Positions 8,975-17,323 of a stretch of 37,102 nucleotides of DNA are shown one piece after another. Position 1 is the first letter of the stretch. Every line of letters starts with the position of its first letter. The position numbers and the translations under genes were made by a program. The DNA lies in assembly GCA_903946745.1 (NCBI GenBank), contig CAJAWW010000055.1, positions 1 to 37,102 of the forward strand, written 5' to 3'. The notes under the pieces are model-generated. The model saw nothing but the letters and a program-made list of their open reading frames with translations, did no database searches and was not told the DNA's origin. Origin of the DNA: an uncultured beta proteobacterium. Lineage in GTDB: Bacteria > Pseudomonadota > Gammaproteobacteria > Burkholderiales > Rhodocyclaceae.

Positions 8975-9982
8975 ATGCAGACACTCGATATCAGTCTGTC
9001 TGTAATTGTTGTGCTGGTGCTGCTGGCGCTCGCCTTCGATTTCATGAATGGTTTTCATGATGCAGCCAATTCGATCGCGACGATTGTTTCCACGCGCGTA
9101 CTGAAGCCGCAGCATGCGGTGATGTGGGCCGCCTTTTTCAATGTGGTCGCCATTTTCATTTTTCAACTGAAGGTGGCCAGCACCATCGGCAAGGGCACTA
9201 TCGACCCCGGTATCGTCGATCATTACGTCATCTTTGGTGCCTTGGTTGGCGCCATTGTGTGGAACATCGTTACCTGGTACTACGGTATTCCTTCCAGTTC
9301 TTCGCATGCGCTGATTGGTGGCTTGGTCGGTGCGGCGGTGGCCAAGAGCGGCACCGGGGCGTTGATCTGGGGCGGGCTGGGCAAGGCCGTGGCTTTTATT
9401 TTCATTGCGCCGATACTAGGTTTTCTGTTGGGCGGGTTTCTGATGGTGGGGATTTCCTGGCTATGTCATCGCGTGTCCCCGCGTAAGGTGGATAAGACTT
9501 TTCGGCGTTTGCAATTATTTTCGGCCGCCGCCTACAGTATTGGTCATGGTGGTAATGATGCGCAGAAAACAATCGGCATCATCTGGATGTTGCTGATTGC
9601 GGCAGGGCTTACAGCACCGGGCGAGTCAGTGCCGGTTTGGGTGATTGTTTCGTGCTATTCGGCAATGGGCGTGGGAACCATGTTCGGTGGCTGGCGTATT
9701 GTCAAGACCATGGGGCAGCGCATCACCAAGCTGAATCAACCGAAGGGGTTTTCTGCCAACATGGGCGGGGCTATCACGCTGTTCATGGCAACGAGTCTGG
9801 GTATTCCGGTGTCCACGACGCATACGATCACGGGCGCCATTGCGGGTGTCGGTGCTACGGGGGGGGCAAAAAATGTGCGCTGGGGTGTCGCCGGCGGCAT
9901 TGTCTGGGCGTGGATATTGACGATCCCGGCGAGTGCGCTGGTTGCCGCGATTGCATGGTGGTTGGGTCGCCAGATTCTCTAG
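8975..9982 (+). CDS. pit: Inorganic phosphate transporter, Pit family
   Basis: The 335-residue inner-membrane protein has about ten hydrophobic segments and both halves of the PiT signature: GFHDAANSIATIVSTRV near residue 25 and SIGHGGNDAQKTIG in the second half. It imports phosphate, usually as a metal-phosphate complex, with protons. Other family marks are GIPSSSSHALIGGL and GIPVSTTHTITGAI, which are internal duplicates of each other. The start at 8975 follows the DUF47 stop by 11 bases. An eight-G run followed by six A residues at about 9859-9872 lies inside the gene but leaves the frame intact. Confidence 0.95.
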   Translation: MQTLDISLSVIVVLVLLALAFDFMNGFHDAANSIATIVSTRVLKPQHAVMWAAFFNVVAIFIFQLKVASTIGKGTIDPGIVDHYVIFGALVGAIVWNIVTWYYGIPSSSSHALIGGLVGAAVAKSGTGALIWGGLGKAVAFIFIAPILGFLLGGFLMVGISWLCHRVSPRKVDKTFRRLQLFSAAAYSIGHGGNDAQKTIGIIWMLLIAAGLTAPGESVPVWVIVSCYSAMGVGTMFGGWRIVKTMGQRITKLNQPKGFSANMGGAITLFMATSLGIPVSTTHTITGAIAGVGATGGAKNVRWGVAGGIVWAWILTIPASALVAAIAWWLGRQIL

Positions 9983-9991
9983 CGGTTGTAC

Positions 9992-11056
9992 ATGGCTGAA
10001 ATGACCCCCGATGTAACCGCACTGCGTTTGACTGCTTTTAGCCACGGCGGAGGCTGCGGGTGCAAGATCGCCCCCGGCGTACTTGCCCAGATACTGCGCG
10101 GTGCGCGCGGATTTCCGTTGCCGCCGGAGTTGATGGTCGGCATTGAAACCAGCGACGACGCTGCGGTGTATCGCCTGAACGATCAGCAGGCGCTGATTGC
10201 GACGACTGATTTTTTCATGCCGATTGTCGATGACCCGCGTGATTTTGGCCGTATCGCTGCGACCAATGCGATCAGTGATGTCTATGCCATGGGAGGCTCC
10301 CCGATTATGGCGCTGGCGCTGGTCGGTATGCCGATCGATAAATTGCCGATGGAGGTGATCGCCAGTATTCTCGACGGGGGCAGCAGTGTTTGTGCTGCTG
10401 CCGGCATTCCGGTTGCGGGCGGCCATACCATTGATTGTGTCGAGCCCATCTACGGTTTGGTGGTGCTGGGGTTGGCGCATCCGGACAAGATCAAGACCAA
10501 TGCCGGAGCGCGGGCGGGCGACTGTCTGGTGCTGGGCAAACCGCTCGGCGTTGGCGTGCTTTCGGCGGCGCTCAAGAAGGGTGCGCTGGATGCGACGGGT
10601 TATGCCGCAATGATCGCCAGTACGACTCAACTTAATACGCCGGGAAAATTATTCGCCGAGTTGCCGGCGGTTCACGCAATCACCGATGTCACCGGGTTTG
10701 GCTTGCTCGGTCATTTGCTGGAAGTCTGTCGTGGCTCGGGTTTGTCGGCGTCGATCGACATGCGCTCGGTGCCCTTGCTGGCAGGTGTCGCATCGCTGGC
10801 GCAGGCGGGGTGTGTCACGGGCGCTTCGGCGCGCAACTGGGCGGGGTATGGGCACGAAGTTAGTTTGTCTGCCGGCATCACACCGCTGCATCAGTCTTTA
10901 TTGACCGATCCACAAACCAGTGGCGGTTTGCTGGTCGCTTGTGCGCCGGAGCGTGTGGATGCCGTTCTGGCGATTTTTCGCGCGGAAGGATTTTCAGAGG
11001 CCGCTGTCATCGGTCAAATGACGGCGGGTGCTGCGCACGTTACAGTCAACGCTTAA
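9992..11056 (+). CDS. selD: Selenide, water dikinase SelD (cysteine form)
   Basis: The 354-residue enzyme makes selenophosphate from selenide and ATP for selenocysteine or 2-selenouridine tRNA. The glycine-rich active-site segment SHGGGCGCKIAPG has Cys22 at the catalytic Cys/Sec position and the following Lys25. Other marks are TSDDAAVYRL, TTDFFMPIVDDP, RIAATNAISDVYAMGG and TDVTGFGLLGH. No in-frame TGA is needed. ATG at 9992 is chosen over a TTG at 9986; no strong Shine-Dalgarno is seen. No selA, selB or selU lies in the window. It is 9 bases from pit and shares a TTAA overlap with the convergent methylase gene stop. Confidence 0.95.
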   Translation: MAEMTPDVTALRLTAFSHGGGCGCKIAPGVLAQILRGARGFPLPPELMVGIETSDDAAVYRLNDQQALIATTDFFMPIVDDPRDFGRIAATNAISDVYAMGGSPIMALALVGMPIDKLPMEVIASILDGGSSVCAAAGIPVAGGHTIDCVEPIYGLVVLGLAHPDKIKTNAGARAGDCLVLGKPLGVGVLSAALKKGALDATGYAAMIASTTQLNTPGKLFAELPAVHAITDVTGFGLLGHLLEVCRGSGLSASIDMRSVPLLAGVASLAQAGCVTGASARNWAGYGHEVSLSAGITPLHQSLLTDPQTSGGLLVACAPERVDAVLAIFRAEGFSEAAVIGQMTAGAAHVTVNA

Positions 11057-11772
11057 TGCGGCACGTCGGCCAGTAACAGAAAGACGGTTGGCCGTTTGTC
11101 CAGATCGGGCTGGGGTGCACGTTTCCATTCACTGATGCGTCGTGAGGCAATTTGTTCGCTCGGTAGCGTCAGATCAGTCGCCAGGCACAGGCGCGTGTTG
11201 TCCTGACAGGTTGCCAGCATGGCGGCCAGCAGCGTGTGATTGCGATACGGGGTCTCGATAAAGACTTGTGTTTGCTTGAGCCTTGCCGAGTCGCGCTCCA
11301 GTTCGGTGAGGCGCTGCCCACGCTCCGGATCGCGGGCCGGCAGGTAGCCGTGGAAGGCGAAACGCTGGCCGTCAAGGCCGGATGCCATCAAGGCCAGCAG
11401 CAACGATGAGGGGCCGCTCATTGGTTTGACGGTGATGCCGGTTTCATGGGCGCGGCGCACCAGCAACGCCCCCGGGTCGGCGACTGCCGGACAGCCTGCT
11501 TCAGACATCAGCCCGATATCAATGCCCTGCTGGAGTGGCAGCAGCAGGCGTGAAATGTCGGCCGGCGTGAGCGTTTTGGGTATTTCTTCGATGCACAAGT
11601 CACGCAAGGGTTGTGGATGCCCGAGGCGCTTGAGTTCGGCACGGGCAGTTTTTGCGTTTTCGACGACGAAATGTGTGAGCGTGCACGCCGCATCGCGTGT
11701 GGCTTGCGGCAGGTAGGCAGTCCATGCGGTATCGCCGAGCGCAACGGGAAGTAGCCAGAGCATGCCATTCAT
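11053..11772 (-). CDS. Tetrapyrrole-methylase-family SAM-dependent methyltransferase (RsmI-like)
   Basis: The 239-residue protein has the tetrapyrrole methylase fold as used by RsmI. LLPVALGD lies at the N-terminus, GLMSEAGCPAVADPGALLVRRAHE carries the SAM-site signature, then come PMSGPSSLLLALMASGL and FHGYLPARDPER with IETPYRNHTLL. It is shorter than E. coli RsmI and lacks part of its C-terminal region; it matches the RsmI paralogue often found beside maf in betaproteobacteria. The substrate is not certain. The start at 11772 gives MNGMLWLLP; an ATG at 11763 is also possible. It begins just after the maf stop on the same strand. Confidence 0.85.
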   Translation of the reverse strand: MNGMLWLLPVALGDTAWTAYLPQATRDAACTLTHFVVENAKTARAELKRLGHPQPLRDLCIEEIPKTLTPADISRLLLPLQQGIDIGLMSEAGCPAVADPGALLVRRAHETGITVKPMSGPSSLLLALMASGLDGQRFAFHGYLPARDPERGQRLTELERDSARLKQTQVFIETPYRNHTLLAAMLATCQDNTRLCLATDLTLPSEQIASRRISEWKRAPQPDLDKRPTVFLLLADVPH

Positions 11773-11777
11773 AAAAA

Positions 11778-12377
11778 TCAGGGCAGCGCCAGGCCTTCGG
11801 CGCGCAGCATGTCGCACAGAGCGATCAGCGGCAGCCCTACCAGCGCATTCGGGTCGTCACCGCGCTGGTAGCGCAACAGCGAAATGCCGAGCCCTTCGGA
11901 TTTTGCGCTACCGGCACAGTTCAGCGCGTCCTCTTTGTCCAGGTAAGCGGTAATTTCCGCTTCGGAAAGCTCCCGAAACCCCACAAACACCGGTACGACG
12001 CACGTTCTTGCCTGGCCGGTGACAGCATTCAGCACACATAGTCCGGTATGGAAAACGATCTCTTTGCCGCGCATCAGACGTAATTGCGCGGCTGCGTTGG
12101 TTTTTGTGTGCGGTTTGCCGAAGCGCACTTCATCGCAGGCGGCTACTTGATCCGAGCCGATGATGAGCGCATCGGGAAAGCGCGTAGTGACTGCGCGGGC
12201 TTTGGTTTCAGCCAGACGCAGCGCCGTGGCGGCGGGCGCTTCACCGGGGAGTGGGGTCTCATCGGTATCCGGTGCTGCCGTCTCGAACGGTATCTGCAAA
12301 CGCGCCAGCAATTCGCGCCGGAACGGGGATGTCGAGGCCAGAACGAGGCGAACCGGGCGAGCCAGATGAGGGCGCAT
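11778..12377 (-). CDS. maf: Maf/YceF family nucleotide pyrophosphatase
   Basis: The 199-residue Maf protein hydrolyses modified or non-canonical nucleoside triphosphates. It starts with the conserved [17 protein letters not shown] loop (Ser, Arg, Arg phosphate binding). ETKARAV and then [11 protein letters not shown], with the catalytic Asp, follow, and [13 protein letters not shown]. Its place beside yceD-rpmF argues for the YceF type (7-methyl-GTP preferring); that substrate call is inference from context. The start at 12377 gives [15 protein letters not shown]; the long in-frame upstream stretch overlaps yceD antisense and is not credible. It is divergent from yceD. Confidence 0.92.
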   Translation of the reverse strand: MRPHLARPVRLVLASTSPFRRELLARLQIPFETAAPDTDETPLPGEAPAATALRLAETKARAVTTRFPDALIIGSDQVAACDEVRFGKPHTKTNAAAQLRLMRGKEIVFHTGLCVLNAVTGQARTCVVPVFVGFRELSEAEITAYLDKEDALNCAGSAKSEGLGISLLRYQRGDDPNALVGLPLIALCDMLRAEGLALP

Positions 12378-12390
12378 GAAGCTGATTGAC

Positions 12391-12418
12391 TTGAAAAGAA
12401 TAGGCTGGCCATGATAAC
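12391..12418 (+). promoter_or_regulatory. Candidate promoter of yceD-rpmF-plsX-fab operon
   Basis: TTGAAA at 12391-12396 and GATAAC at 12413-12418 are 16 bases apart, with five and four matches to the sigma-70 boxes. The pair sits in the maf/yceD divergent gap, 30 bases upstream of the yceD start. Confidence 0.5.
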
Positions 12419-12447
12419 ATTCGCCCCTTTTTCGGGAGCGCAACTTC

Positions 12448-12945
12448 GTGGCGCGAGCATTGACCGAACTGGTTTTGGATGGTCTGGAGTTTGCGCGCTG
12501 TGGTCGTGCGCTGTCCGGCATCGTTAGTTTTGCTGACTTGCCGCGCTTGACGGATGTTCTGGCGGATGACTGTGGGCATTTCACGGTGAGTCTTGAGGGG
12601 CATCGTGACGACGAAGGGAAATCGTGGCTTGATCTGAAGATTTCGGGCGAGCCGATGGTTTATTGTCAGCGTTGTCTGGCCGGGGTGAGTTTCCCGTTGT
12701 CGATTGAAAGCCGTCTGCAACTGATTCCGCCAGGCGGACAGTGGCCGGATGACGATCTGGAAGATGACAGCTGTGATGCGATTTCGGCTGAAAATGCATT
12801 AAGTGTGCTGTCGTTGGTTGAGGATGAGGTGTTGCTGGCGCTGCCGATTGCGCCGCGACACGAGCAGTGCGAGCCGCCGGGTGCGGCCGTGAATGAATAC
12901 GGGGCATCACCGTTTGCGGTGTTGGCCGCTTTTAGGAAGCATTGA
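12448..12945 (+). CDS. yceD: YceD family protein (DUF177), 23S rRNA accumulation protein
   Basis: The 165-residue cytosolic protein is of the YceD/DUF177 family, found upstream of rpmF in most bacteria and linked in E. coli and plants to 23S rRNA accumulation and ribosome assembly. The CxxC pair of the family is present ([13 protein letters not shown]), followed by acidic residues and [18 protein letters not shown]. The C-terminal [12 protein letters not shown] is typical. The start is GTG at 12448, with GGGAG nine bases upstream. It is followed by rpmF with a 25-base gap. Confidence 0.92.
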   Translation: MARALTELVLDGLEFARCGRALSGIVSFADLPRLTDVLADDCGHFTVSLEGHRDDEGKSWLDLKISGEPMVYCQRCLAGVSFPLSIESRLQLIPPGGQWPDDDLEDDSCDAISAENALSVLSLVEDEVLLALPIAPRHEQCEPPGAAVNEYGASPFAVLAAFRKH

Positions 12946-12970
12946 ATCAAGGAAACAAGGAGTAAGCGAA

Positions 12971-13150
12971 ATGGCTGTTCAGCAAAACAAGAAGTCCCCA
13001 TCCAAGCGCGGTATGCATCGCTCGCATGATTTTCTTTCGGCACCGCCGCTGGCGGTCGAGGCGACCACGGGTGAAGTGCATTTGCGCCACCACATCTCGC
13101 CGTCCGGTGTTTATCGCGGCAAGAAGGTTGTAAAGGCCAAGGGCGAATAA
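12971..13150 (+). CDS. rpmF: 50S ribosomal protein L32
   Basis: The 59-residue basic protein starts [22 protein letters not shown] and ends [14 protein letters not shown], both characteristic of bL32. AAGGAG at 12957-12962 gives a strong Shine-Dalgarno with eight-base spacing. It lacks the zinc-binding cysteine pairs seen in some L32 forms. The yceD-rpmF-plsX order couples ribosome and lipid synthesis genes, as in many proteobacteria. Confidence 0.97.
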   Translation: MAVQQNKKSPSKRGMHRSHDFLSAPPLAVEATTGEVHLRHHISPSGVYRGKKVVKAKGE

Positions 13151-13166
13151 GTCTCTTTCATGATTG

Positions 13167-13199
13167 CGGCCGGATGCGTTGTTCGTGTCTGGCCGTTTT
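13167..13199 (+). terminator. Weak terminator-like hairpin between rpmF and plsX
   Basis: CGGCCGGA (13167-13174) can pair with TCTGGCCG (13188-13195), one G-U pair, 13-base loop, followed by TTTT. The short T run suggests partial termination that would lower plsX-fab expression relative to rpmF. Confidence 0.45.
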
Positions 13200-13243
13200 C
13201 ATGTCCGCCGTTTTACATCATTAGCTCCAAGAGCGACTGAACG

Positions 13244-14290
13244 ATGGCAATCACCCTCGCGGTGGATTGCATGGGAGGCGATCACGGTCCGTCAGTGACG
13301 CTTCCCGCTATCTTCGAATTCCTCCGCCATGATCGGGATTGCGCCGCCATTCTGGTTGGGCGCGAGGGCGATCTGCGTTCGCACGTCGACGCGGTGGCGG
13401 CCGAGTTTGGTAGCCGGATTTCGCTGCACCATGCGTCCGAAGTGGTGGCGATGGATGAGCCCGTCGCCAGTGCACTGCGCAACAAGAAAGATTCTTCGAT
13501 GCGCGTGGCAGCCAATCTGGTGAAGGACGGGCAGGCCGATGCGGCCGTGTCCGCCGGCAATACCGGCGCATTGATGGCAATCTCCCGTTTTGTCCTGAAG
13601 ACGCTGCCGGGCATTGATCGCCCGGCGATTTGTTCTATCTTGCCTTCGCAACGCGGGGCGACCTATGTGCTCGATCTCGGTGCCAACGTCGACTGTACGC
13701 CCGAGCACCTGCTACAGTTCGGCATCATGGGCTCGTCGCTGGCTGCAGCACTGGAGCATATTGAGCGTCCGAGTGTCGGTTTGCTCAATATCGGCGAAGA
13801 AGATATCAAGGGCAACGAAGTCGTCAAGCGCGCTGCGGAGTTGCTGCGGGCGAGCGATCTGAACTTTGCCGGCAATGTGGAAGGAAACGATATTTTCAAG
13901 GGGACGGTGGATGTCGTGGTGTGCGACGGTTTCGTCGGCAATGTCACGCTCAAAGCTTCCGAGGGCTTGGCGCAGATGATTGGTGGCGCATTGAAGGCGG
14001 AGTTTTCGCGCAATGTGTTAACCAAACTGGCCGCGCTGGTGGCGATGCCGGTGTTGAAATCTTTCCGTCGGCGCTTTGATCCGCGCCGCTATAACGGTGC
14101 CAGTTTGCTGGGGTTGAAGGGGATCGTCGTCAAAAGTCACGGCTCTGCGGATCAGTTTGCGTTCCGTTGTGCGCTAGAGCGTGCCGCTGAAGCGGCGCGC
14201 CAGCGTGTGCCGGAAAAAATTGCGGCACGCATGGCGGCAGCCGGAGTCTTTACCGTTGCTTCAGCGTCGACTATTACGATTGGATCGTGA
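13244..14290 (+). CDS. plsX: Phosphate acyltransferase PlsX
   Basis: The 348-residue peripheral enzyme converts acyl-ACP and phosphate to acyl-phosphate, the acyl donor for PlsY in phospholipid synthesis. Family marks: [20 protein letters not shown] at the start, [39 protein letters not shown] and [16 protein letters not shown]. Length is normal. The stop overlaps the fabH start region (TGATG), giving translational coupling. A one-mismatch copy of the dispersed 14-mer lies at 14262-14275, close to the 3' end. Confidence 0.96.
   Translation: MAITLAVDCMGGDHGPSVTLPAIFEFLRHDRDCAAILVGREGDLRSHVDAVAAEFGSRISLHHASEVVAMDEPVASALRNKKDSSMRVAANLVKDGQADAAVSAGNTGALMAISRFVLKTLPGIDRPAICSILPSQRGATYVLDLGANVDCTPEHLLQFGIMGSSLAAALEHIERPSVGLLNIGEEDIKGNEVVKRAAELLRASDLNFAGNVEGNDIFKGTVDVVVCDGFVGNVTLKASEGLAQMIGGALKAEFSRNVLTKLAALVAMPVLKSFRRRFDPRRYNGASLLGLKGIVVKSHGSADQFAFRCALERAAEAARQRVPEKIAARMAAAGVFTVASASTITIGS
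14262..14275 (-). repeat. Dispersed 14-mer copy (one mismatch), in plsX
   Basis: Minus strand reads AATAGTCGACGCTG against the consensus AAAAGTCGACGCTG. It lies antisense in plsX, in a frame where GTCGAC is not read as Val-Asp (Ala-Ser-Thr-Ile instead). Confidence 0.7.
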
Positions 14291-15273
14291 TGAATAGCCA
14301 GGCAATGATCCACTCACGCATTACCGGTACCGGCAGTTACCTACCGGGCGATCCTGTAGGCAACGCCGAATTGATTGCCGCGCACGGGCTTGAGTCGTCC
14401 GATGAATGGGTGATCTCGCGCACCGGCATTCGCACACGTCACCTTGCGCCCACCGGCACGGCAGGTAGCGATCTGGCGCTGGAGGCGAGTCGTCGCGCCC
14501 TTGATATGGCCGGTCGTGCGCCGGCAGATGTCGATCTGATTATTGTTGCCACATCAACGCCGGACTATATTTTCCCCAGTACCGCTGCGCTGCTGCAATC
14601 CAAACTGGGTATCACCAATGGTGCGCCGGCTTTTGATGTTCAGGCGGTGTGCAGTGGTTTTGCCTATGCGCTGACCATTGCCGAAAAATTTATTCGTTCG
14701 GGGTCGCACAAATGCGCGTTGGTCGTGGGTGCCGAGGTCTTTTCGCGCATTCTTGACTGGCAGGATCGCGGTACCTGCGTGCTGTTCGGCGATGGCGCAG
14801 GCGCTGTGGTGCTGGAAGCGGCGAACGAGCCCGGCATATTGGCGAGTGCGCTGCATGCCGACGGCCGACATAACAACATTTTGTCCGTGCCCGGGCAACT
14901 GAATCGAGGTCAGGTGACAGGCGATCCGTTTTTGCGTATGGACGGGCAGGCGGTATTCAAGTTTGCGGTTAAGGTTTTGGCTGAAGTCGCGCATGAAGTG
15001 CTGGACGCGGCGGGTATGAGCGCAGCGCAGCTCGATTGGCTGGTTCCGCATCAGGCGAATGTCCGCATTTTGCAGGCGACGGCCAAAAAGCTCGGCTTGC
15101 CAGCAGAAAATTGTATCGTGACGGTTGAGCGTCACGGCAACACATCGGCCGCGTCGATTCCGCTGGCGCTGGATGAGGCCGTGCGCGACGGTCGCGTGCA
15201 GCGCGATCAACATTTGTTGCTGGAAGGCGTTGGTGGCGGGTTTACCTGGGGCGCGGTGCTCCTCAAGTTCTAG
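14290..15273 (+). CDS. fabH: Beta-ketoacyl-ACP synthase III
   Basis: The 327-residue enzyme condenses acetyl-CoA with malonyl-ACP to start fatty-acid synthesis. The Cys-His-Asn triad is visible in [16 protein letters not shown] and [10 protein letters not shown]. The N-terminal [13 protein letters not shown] and C-terminal [17 protein letters not shown] are canonical. The start is uncertain: ATG at 14290 overlaps the plsX stop, while ATG at 14305 would give the more usual [14 protein letters not shown] beginning; GTG at 14287 is a third option. It is followed by fabD after 10 bases. Confidence 0.95.
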   Translation: MNSQAMIHSRITGTGSYLPGDPVGNAELIAAHGLESSDEWVISRTGIRTRHLAPTGTAGSDLALEASRRALDMAGRAPADVDLIIVATSTPDYIFPSTAALLQSKLGITNGAPAFDVQAVCSGFAYALTIAEKFIRSGSHKCALVVGAEVFSRILDWQDRGTCVLFGDGAGAVVLEAANEPGILASALHADGRHNNILSVPGQLNRGQVTGDPFLRMDGQAVFKFAVKVLAEVAHEVLDAAGMSAAQLDWLVPHQANVRILQATAKKLGLPAENCIVTVERHGNTSAASIPLALDEAVRDGRVQRDQHLLLEGVGGGFTWGAVLLKF

Positions 15274-15283
15274 AGGCGGAGTT

Positions 15284-16231
15284 ATGTCATTTGTTATGAA
15301 ATTTGCACTCGTTTTTCCGGGGCAGGGCTCGCAGTCAGTGGGCATGATGAATGCCTATGGCGATCATCCGGTCATCCGTACCTGCTTTGACGAAGCGTCG
15401 GCTGCGCTGGGGCGCGATCTCTGGCAACTGGCCTGCGACGGCCCGGCAGAGGCGCTCAATCAGACCGTGAATACGCAACCCCTGATGCTGACTGCCGGGG
15501 TCGCGGTTTATCGGCTCTGGCTCGCCAAGGGAGGCGTGCCGCCGGCAATGGTCGCGGGGCATAGTCTTGGCGAATATTCCGCGCTGGTGGCGGCCGGCGT
15601 GTTGCAACTCAAAGATGCGGTGCCGCTGGTTGAATTGCGCGCACAGGCCATGCAGGAAGCGGTGCCGGCGGGTGAGGGCGCGATGGCGGCGGTGCTGGGG
15701 CTCGATGCTGCGGCGGTGATCGCGGCGTGCGCCGAAGTGGCTGCGGGCGAGGTGGTACAGGCGGTGAATTTCAATGAACCCAAGCAGACGGTCATCGCGG
15801 GGCACAAGGCCGCAGTTGAACGTGCCGCCGAAGCGGTCAAGGCGCGCGGTGCCAAGCGTGCCCTGATGCTGCCGGTGTCGGCACCGTTTCATTGCAGCCT
15901 GATGCAACCCGCTGCACAGAAACTCAAGCAGCGTCTGCTGAGCGTCGACTTTTCGGTGCCACAGATTCCAGTCATCAACAACGTTGATGTGGCGCAATTG
16001 ACCGATCCTGTGGCAATCATGGATGCGCTGGTGCGGCAGGCGGCGGCACCCGTGCGTTGGGTTGAAATCATGCTGGCGATGCAGGCGGCGGGCGTGACAC
16101 AGGTGTTTGAATGTGGTCCGGGCAAGGTGCTTTCCGGCTTGGTCAAGCGTTGTGCCGAGGGTTTGACCGGCTCGGCCATGGCTGACCTCGCCGGTGTTGA
16201 TGCTGCGCTGGCGGCAAGCAGAGAGGTTTGA
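15284..16231 (+). CDS. fabD: Malonyl-CoA:ACP transacylase
   Basis: The 315-residue enzyme loads malonyl groups onto AcpP. Motifs: FPGQGSQSVGM near the N-terminus, the nucleophile serine in AGHSLGEYSALVAAG, and the catalytic histidine in PVSAPFHCSLM. The start at 15284 has GAGG seven bases upstream; ATG at 15296 is an alternative. FabG starts 2 bases after its stop's first base-pair neighbours (ATG at 16233), so the two are tightly linked. A near copy of the dispersed 14-mer lies at 15940-15953, encoding Leu-Ser-Val-Asp-Phe-Ser. Confidence 0.96.
   Translation: MSFVMKFALVFPGQGSQSVGMMNAYGDHPVIRTCFDEASAALGRDLWQLACDGPAEALNQTVNTQPLMLTAGVAVYRLWLAKGGVPPAMVAGHSLGEYSALVAAGVLQLKDAVPLVELRAQAMQEAVPAGEGAMAAVLGLDAAAVIAACAEVAAGEVVQAVNFNEPKQTVIAGHKAAVERAAEAVKARGAKRALMLPVSAPFHCSLMQPAAQKLKQRLLSVDFSVPQIPVINNVDVAQLTDPVAIMDALVRQAAAPVRWVEIMLAMQAAGVTQVFECGPGKVLSGLVKRCAEGLTGSAMADLAGVDAALAASREV
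15940..15953 (-). repeat. Dispersed 14-mer copy (one mismatch), in fabD
   Basis: Minus strand reads AAAAGTCGACGCTC; only the last base differs from AAAAGTCGACGCTG. The core 13-mer is exact. In fabD it encodes Ser-Val-Asp-Phe. Confidence 0.75.
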
Positions 16232-16232
16232 G

Positions 16233-16985
16233 ATGACGACTGACGTATTGAAGGGGCAGGTTGCTCTTGTCACGGGCGCTTCGCGCGGCATCGGCCGTGC
16301 CATCGCGCTGGAACTGGGCGCACAGGGTGCCACTGTGATCGGTACCGCAACTTCTGAAGCGGGCGCGGCAGATATTCAGGCAGCACTCGATGAGGCAGGT
16401 GTCGCGGGTTTGGGGGCATGCCTCAACGTGACCGATGCCGCCGCTTGTGATGAATTGCTGGGCGGAATTGAGAAAAAATTTGGTGCGGTATCGGTGCTGG
16501 TCAATAACGCCGGTATCACGCGCGATAATCTGGCCATGCGAATGAAGGATGACGAGTGGGATAGCGTCATCGATACCAATCTGAAAGCCGTGTTTTTTAT
16601 GTCGAAACGGGTCATGCGCGCCATGATGAAGGCGCGATTCGGTCGCATCATCAACATTACTTCGGTGGTGGGTGAAGCCGGCAATCCGGGGCAGGCCAAT
16701 TATGCGGCGGCCAAGGCCGGTGTGGCGGGCATGAGCCGTGCGCTGGCACAAGAATTGGGTAGCCGCAACATCACGGTAAATTGTGTCGCGCCCGGCTTCA
16801 TCGATACCGACATGACCAAGGCGTTGCCGGATGCGCAGCGCGATGCACTGTTGGGAAAAATACCGTTGGGTCGCCTCGGGCGCACGGAAGAAATTGCAGC
16901 GACGGTGGCTTTTTTGGCGTCGCCGCGTGCAGGCTACATCACCGGCAATACAATCAATGTCAATGGCGGGATGTATATGGCCTGA
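16233..16985 (+). CDS. fabG: 3-oxoacyl-ACP reductase
   Basis: The 250-residue short-chain dehydrogenase reduces 3-ketoacyl-ACP with NADPH. It has TGASRGIGRAIA (residues 14-25) for cofactor binding and VLVNNAGITRDNL. The catalytic Ser/Tyr/Lys lie in NITSVVGEAG and NYAAAKAGVAGMSRA, and the end NTINVNGGMYMA is canonical. The start at 16233 follows the fabD stop by one base. Its own stop codon (16983-16985) lies inside the first arm of a terminator-like hairpin before acpP. Confidence 0.96.
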   Translation: MTTDVLKGQVALVTGASRGIGRAIALELGAQGATVIGTATSEAGAADIQAALDEAGVAGLGACLNVTDAAACDELLGGIEKKFGAVSVLVNNAGITRDNLAMRMKDDEWDSVIDTNLKAVFFMSKRVMRAMMKARFGRIINITSVVGEAGNPGQANYAAAKAGVAGMSRALAQELGSRNITVNCVAPGFIDTDMTKALPDAQRDALLGKIPLGRLGRTEEIAATVAFLASPRAGYITGNTINVNGGMYMA

Positions 16986-17012
16986 TCTCTGTAGGGAGAT
17001 CAGGCAGTTTTT
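16981..17012 (+). terminator. Hairpin with T run between fabG and acpP
   Basis: CCTGATCTC (16981-16989) pairs perfectly with GAGATCAGG (16996-17004) across a six-base loop, followed by a T run at 17008-17012. The fabG stop codon TGA lies within the left arm, so a terminating ribosome would cover part of the hairpin. Likely a partial terminator or mRNA processing/stability element upstream of acpP. Confidence 0.75.
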
Positions 17013-17063
17013 GTTAAACTAAGCGGGTTTTACACACCCTGAATATCAGCGAAGGAGCGGTAC

Positions 17064-17303
17064 ATGGATAGCATCGAACAACGTGTCAAGAAAATCGTCG
17101 CCGAGCAACTCGGGGTCAACGAGGCCGATATCAAGAACGAGTCCTCGTTTGTGGATGATCTCGGTGCCGATTCACTCGACACCGTAGAACTGGTGATGGC
17201 GCTGGAAGAAGAGTTCGAGTGCGAGATTCCGGACGAAGATGCCGAGAAGATCACCAACGTGCAGCAGGCGATTGACTACGTCAACGCCAACGTCAAGAAG
17301 TAA
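17064..17303 (+). CDS. acpP: Acyl carrier protein
   Basis: The 79-residue acidic protein carries growing fatty acids on a phosphopantetheine at Ser37 in the DSL motif ([21 protein letters not shown] region). It is modified by AcpS, whose gene lies at 31319-31696. AAGGAG lies just upstream of the ATG, giving strong translation, and the fabG-acpP gap of 78 bases is the longest in the fab block. A dedicated promoter is expected there but I could not fix convincing boxes. Confidence 0.98.
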   Translation: MDSIEQRVKKIVAEQLGVNEADIKNESSFVDDLGADSLDTVELVMALEEEFECEIPDEDAEKITNVQQAIDYVNANVKK

Positions 17304-17323
17304 ATTTTTCTTCGGGAGTCATC

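Noticed and set aside
10019-10080. SelD as a selenoprotein
   Set aside because: The catalytic position is a TGC cysteine codon and there is no in-frame TGA.
9626-10630. Open frame antisense to pit and selD
   Set aside because: Spans two confident genes on the other strand and has an Arg/His-rich shadow composition.
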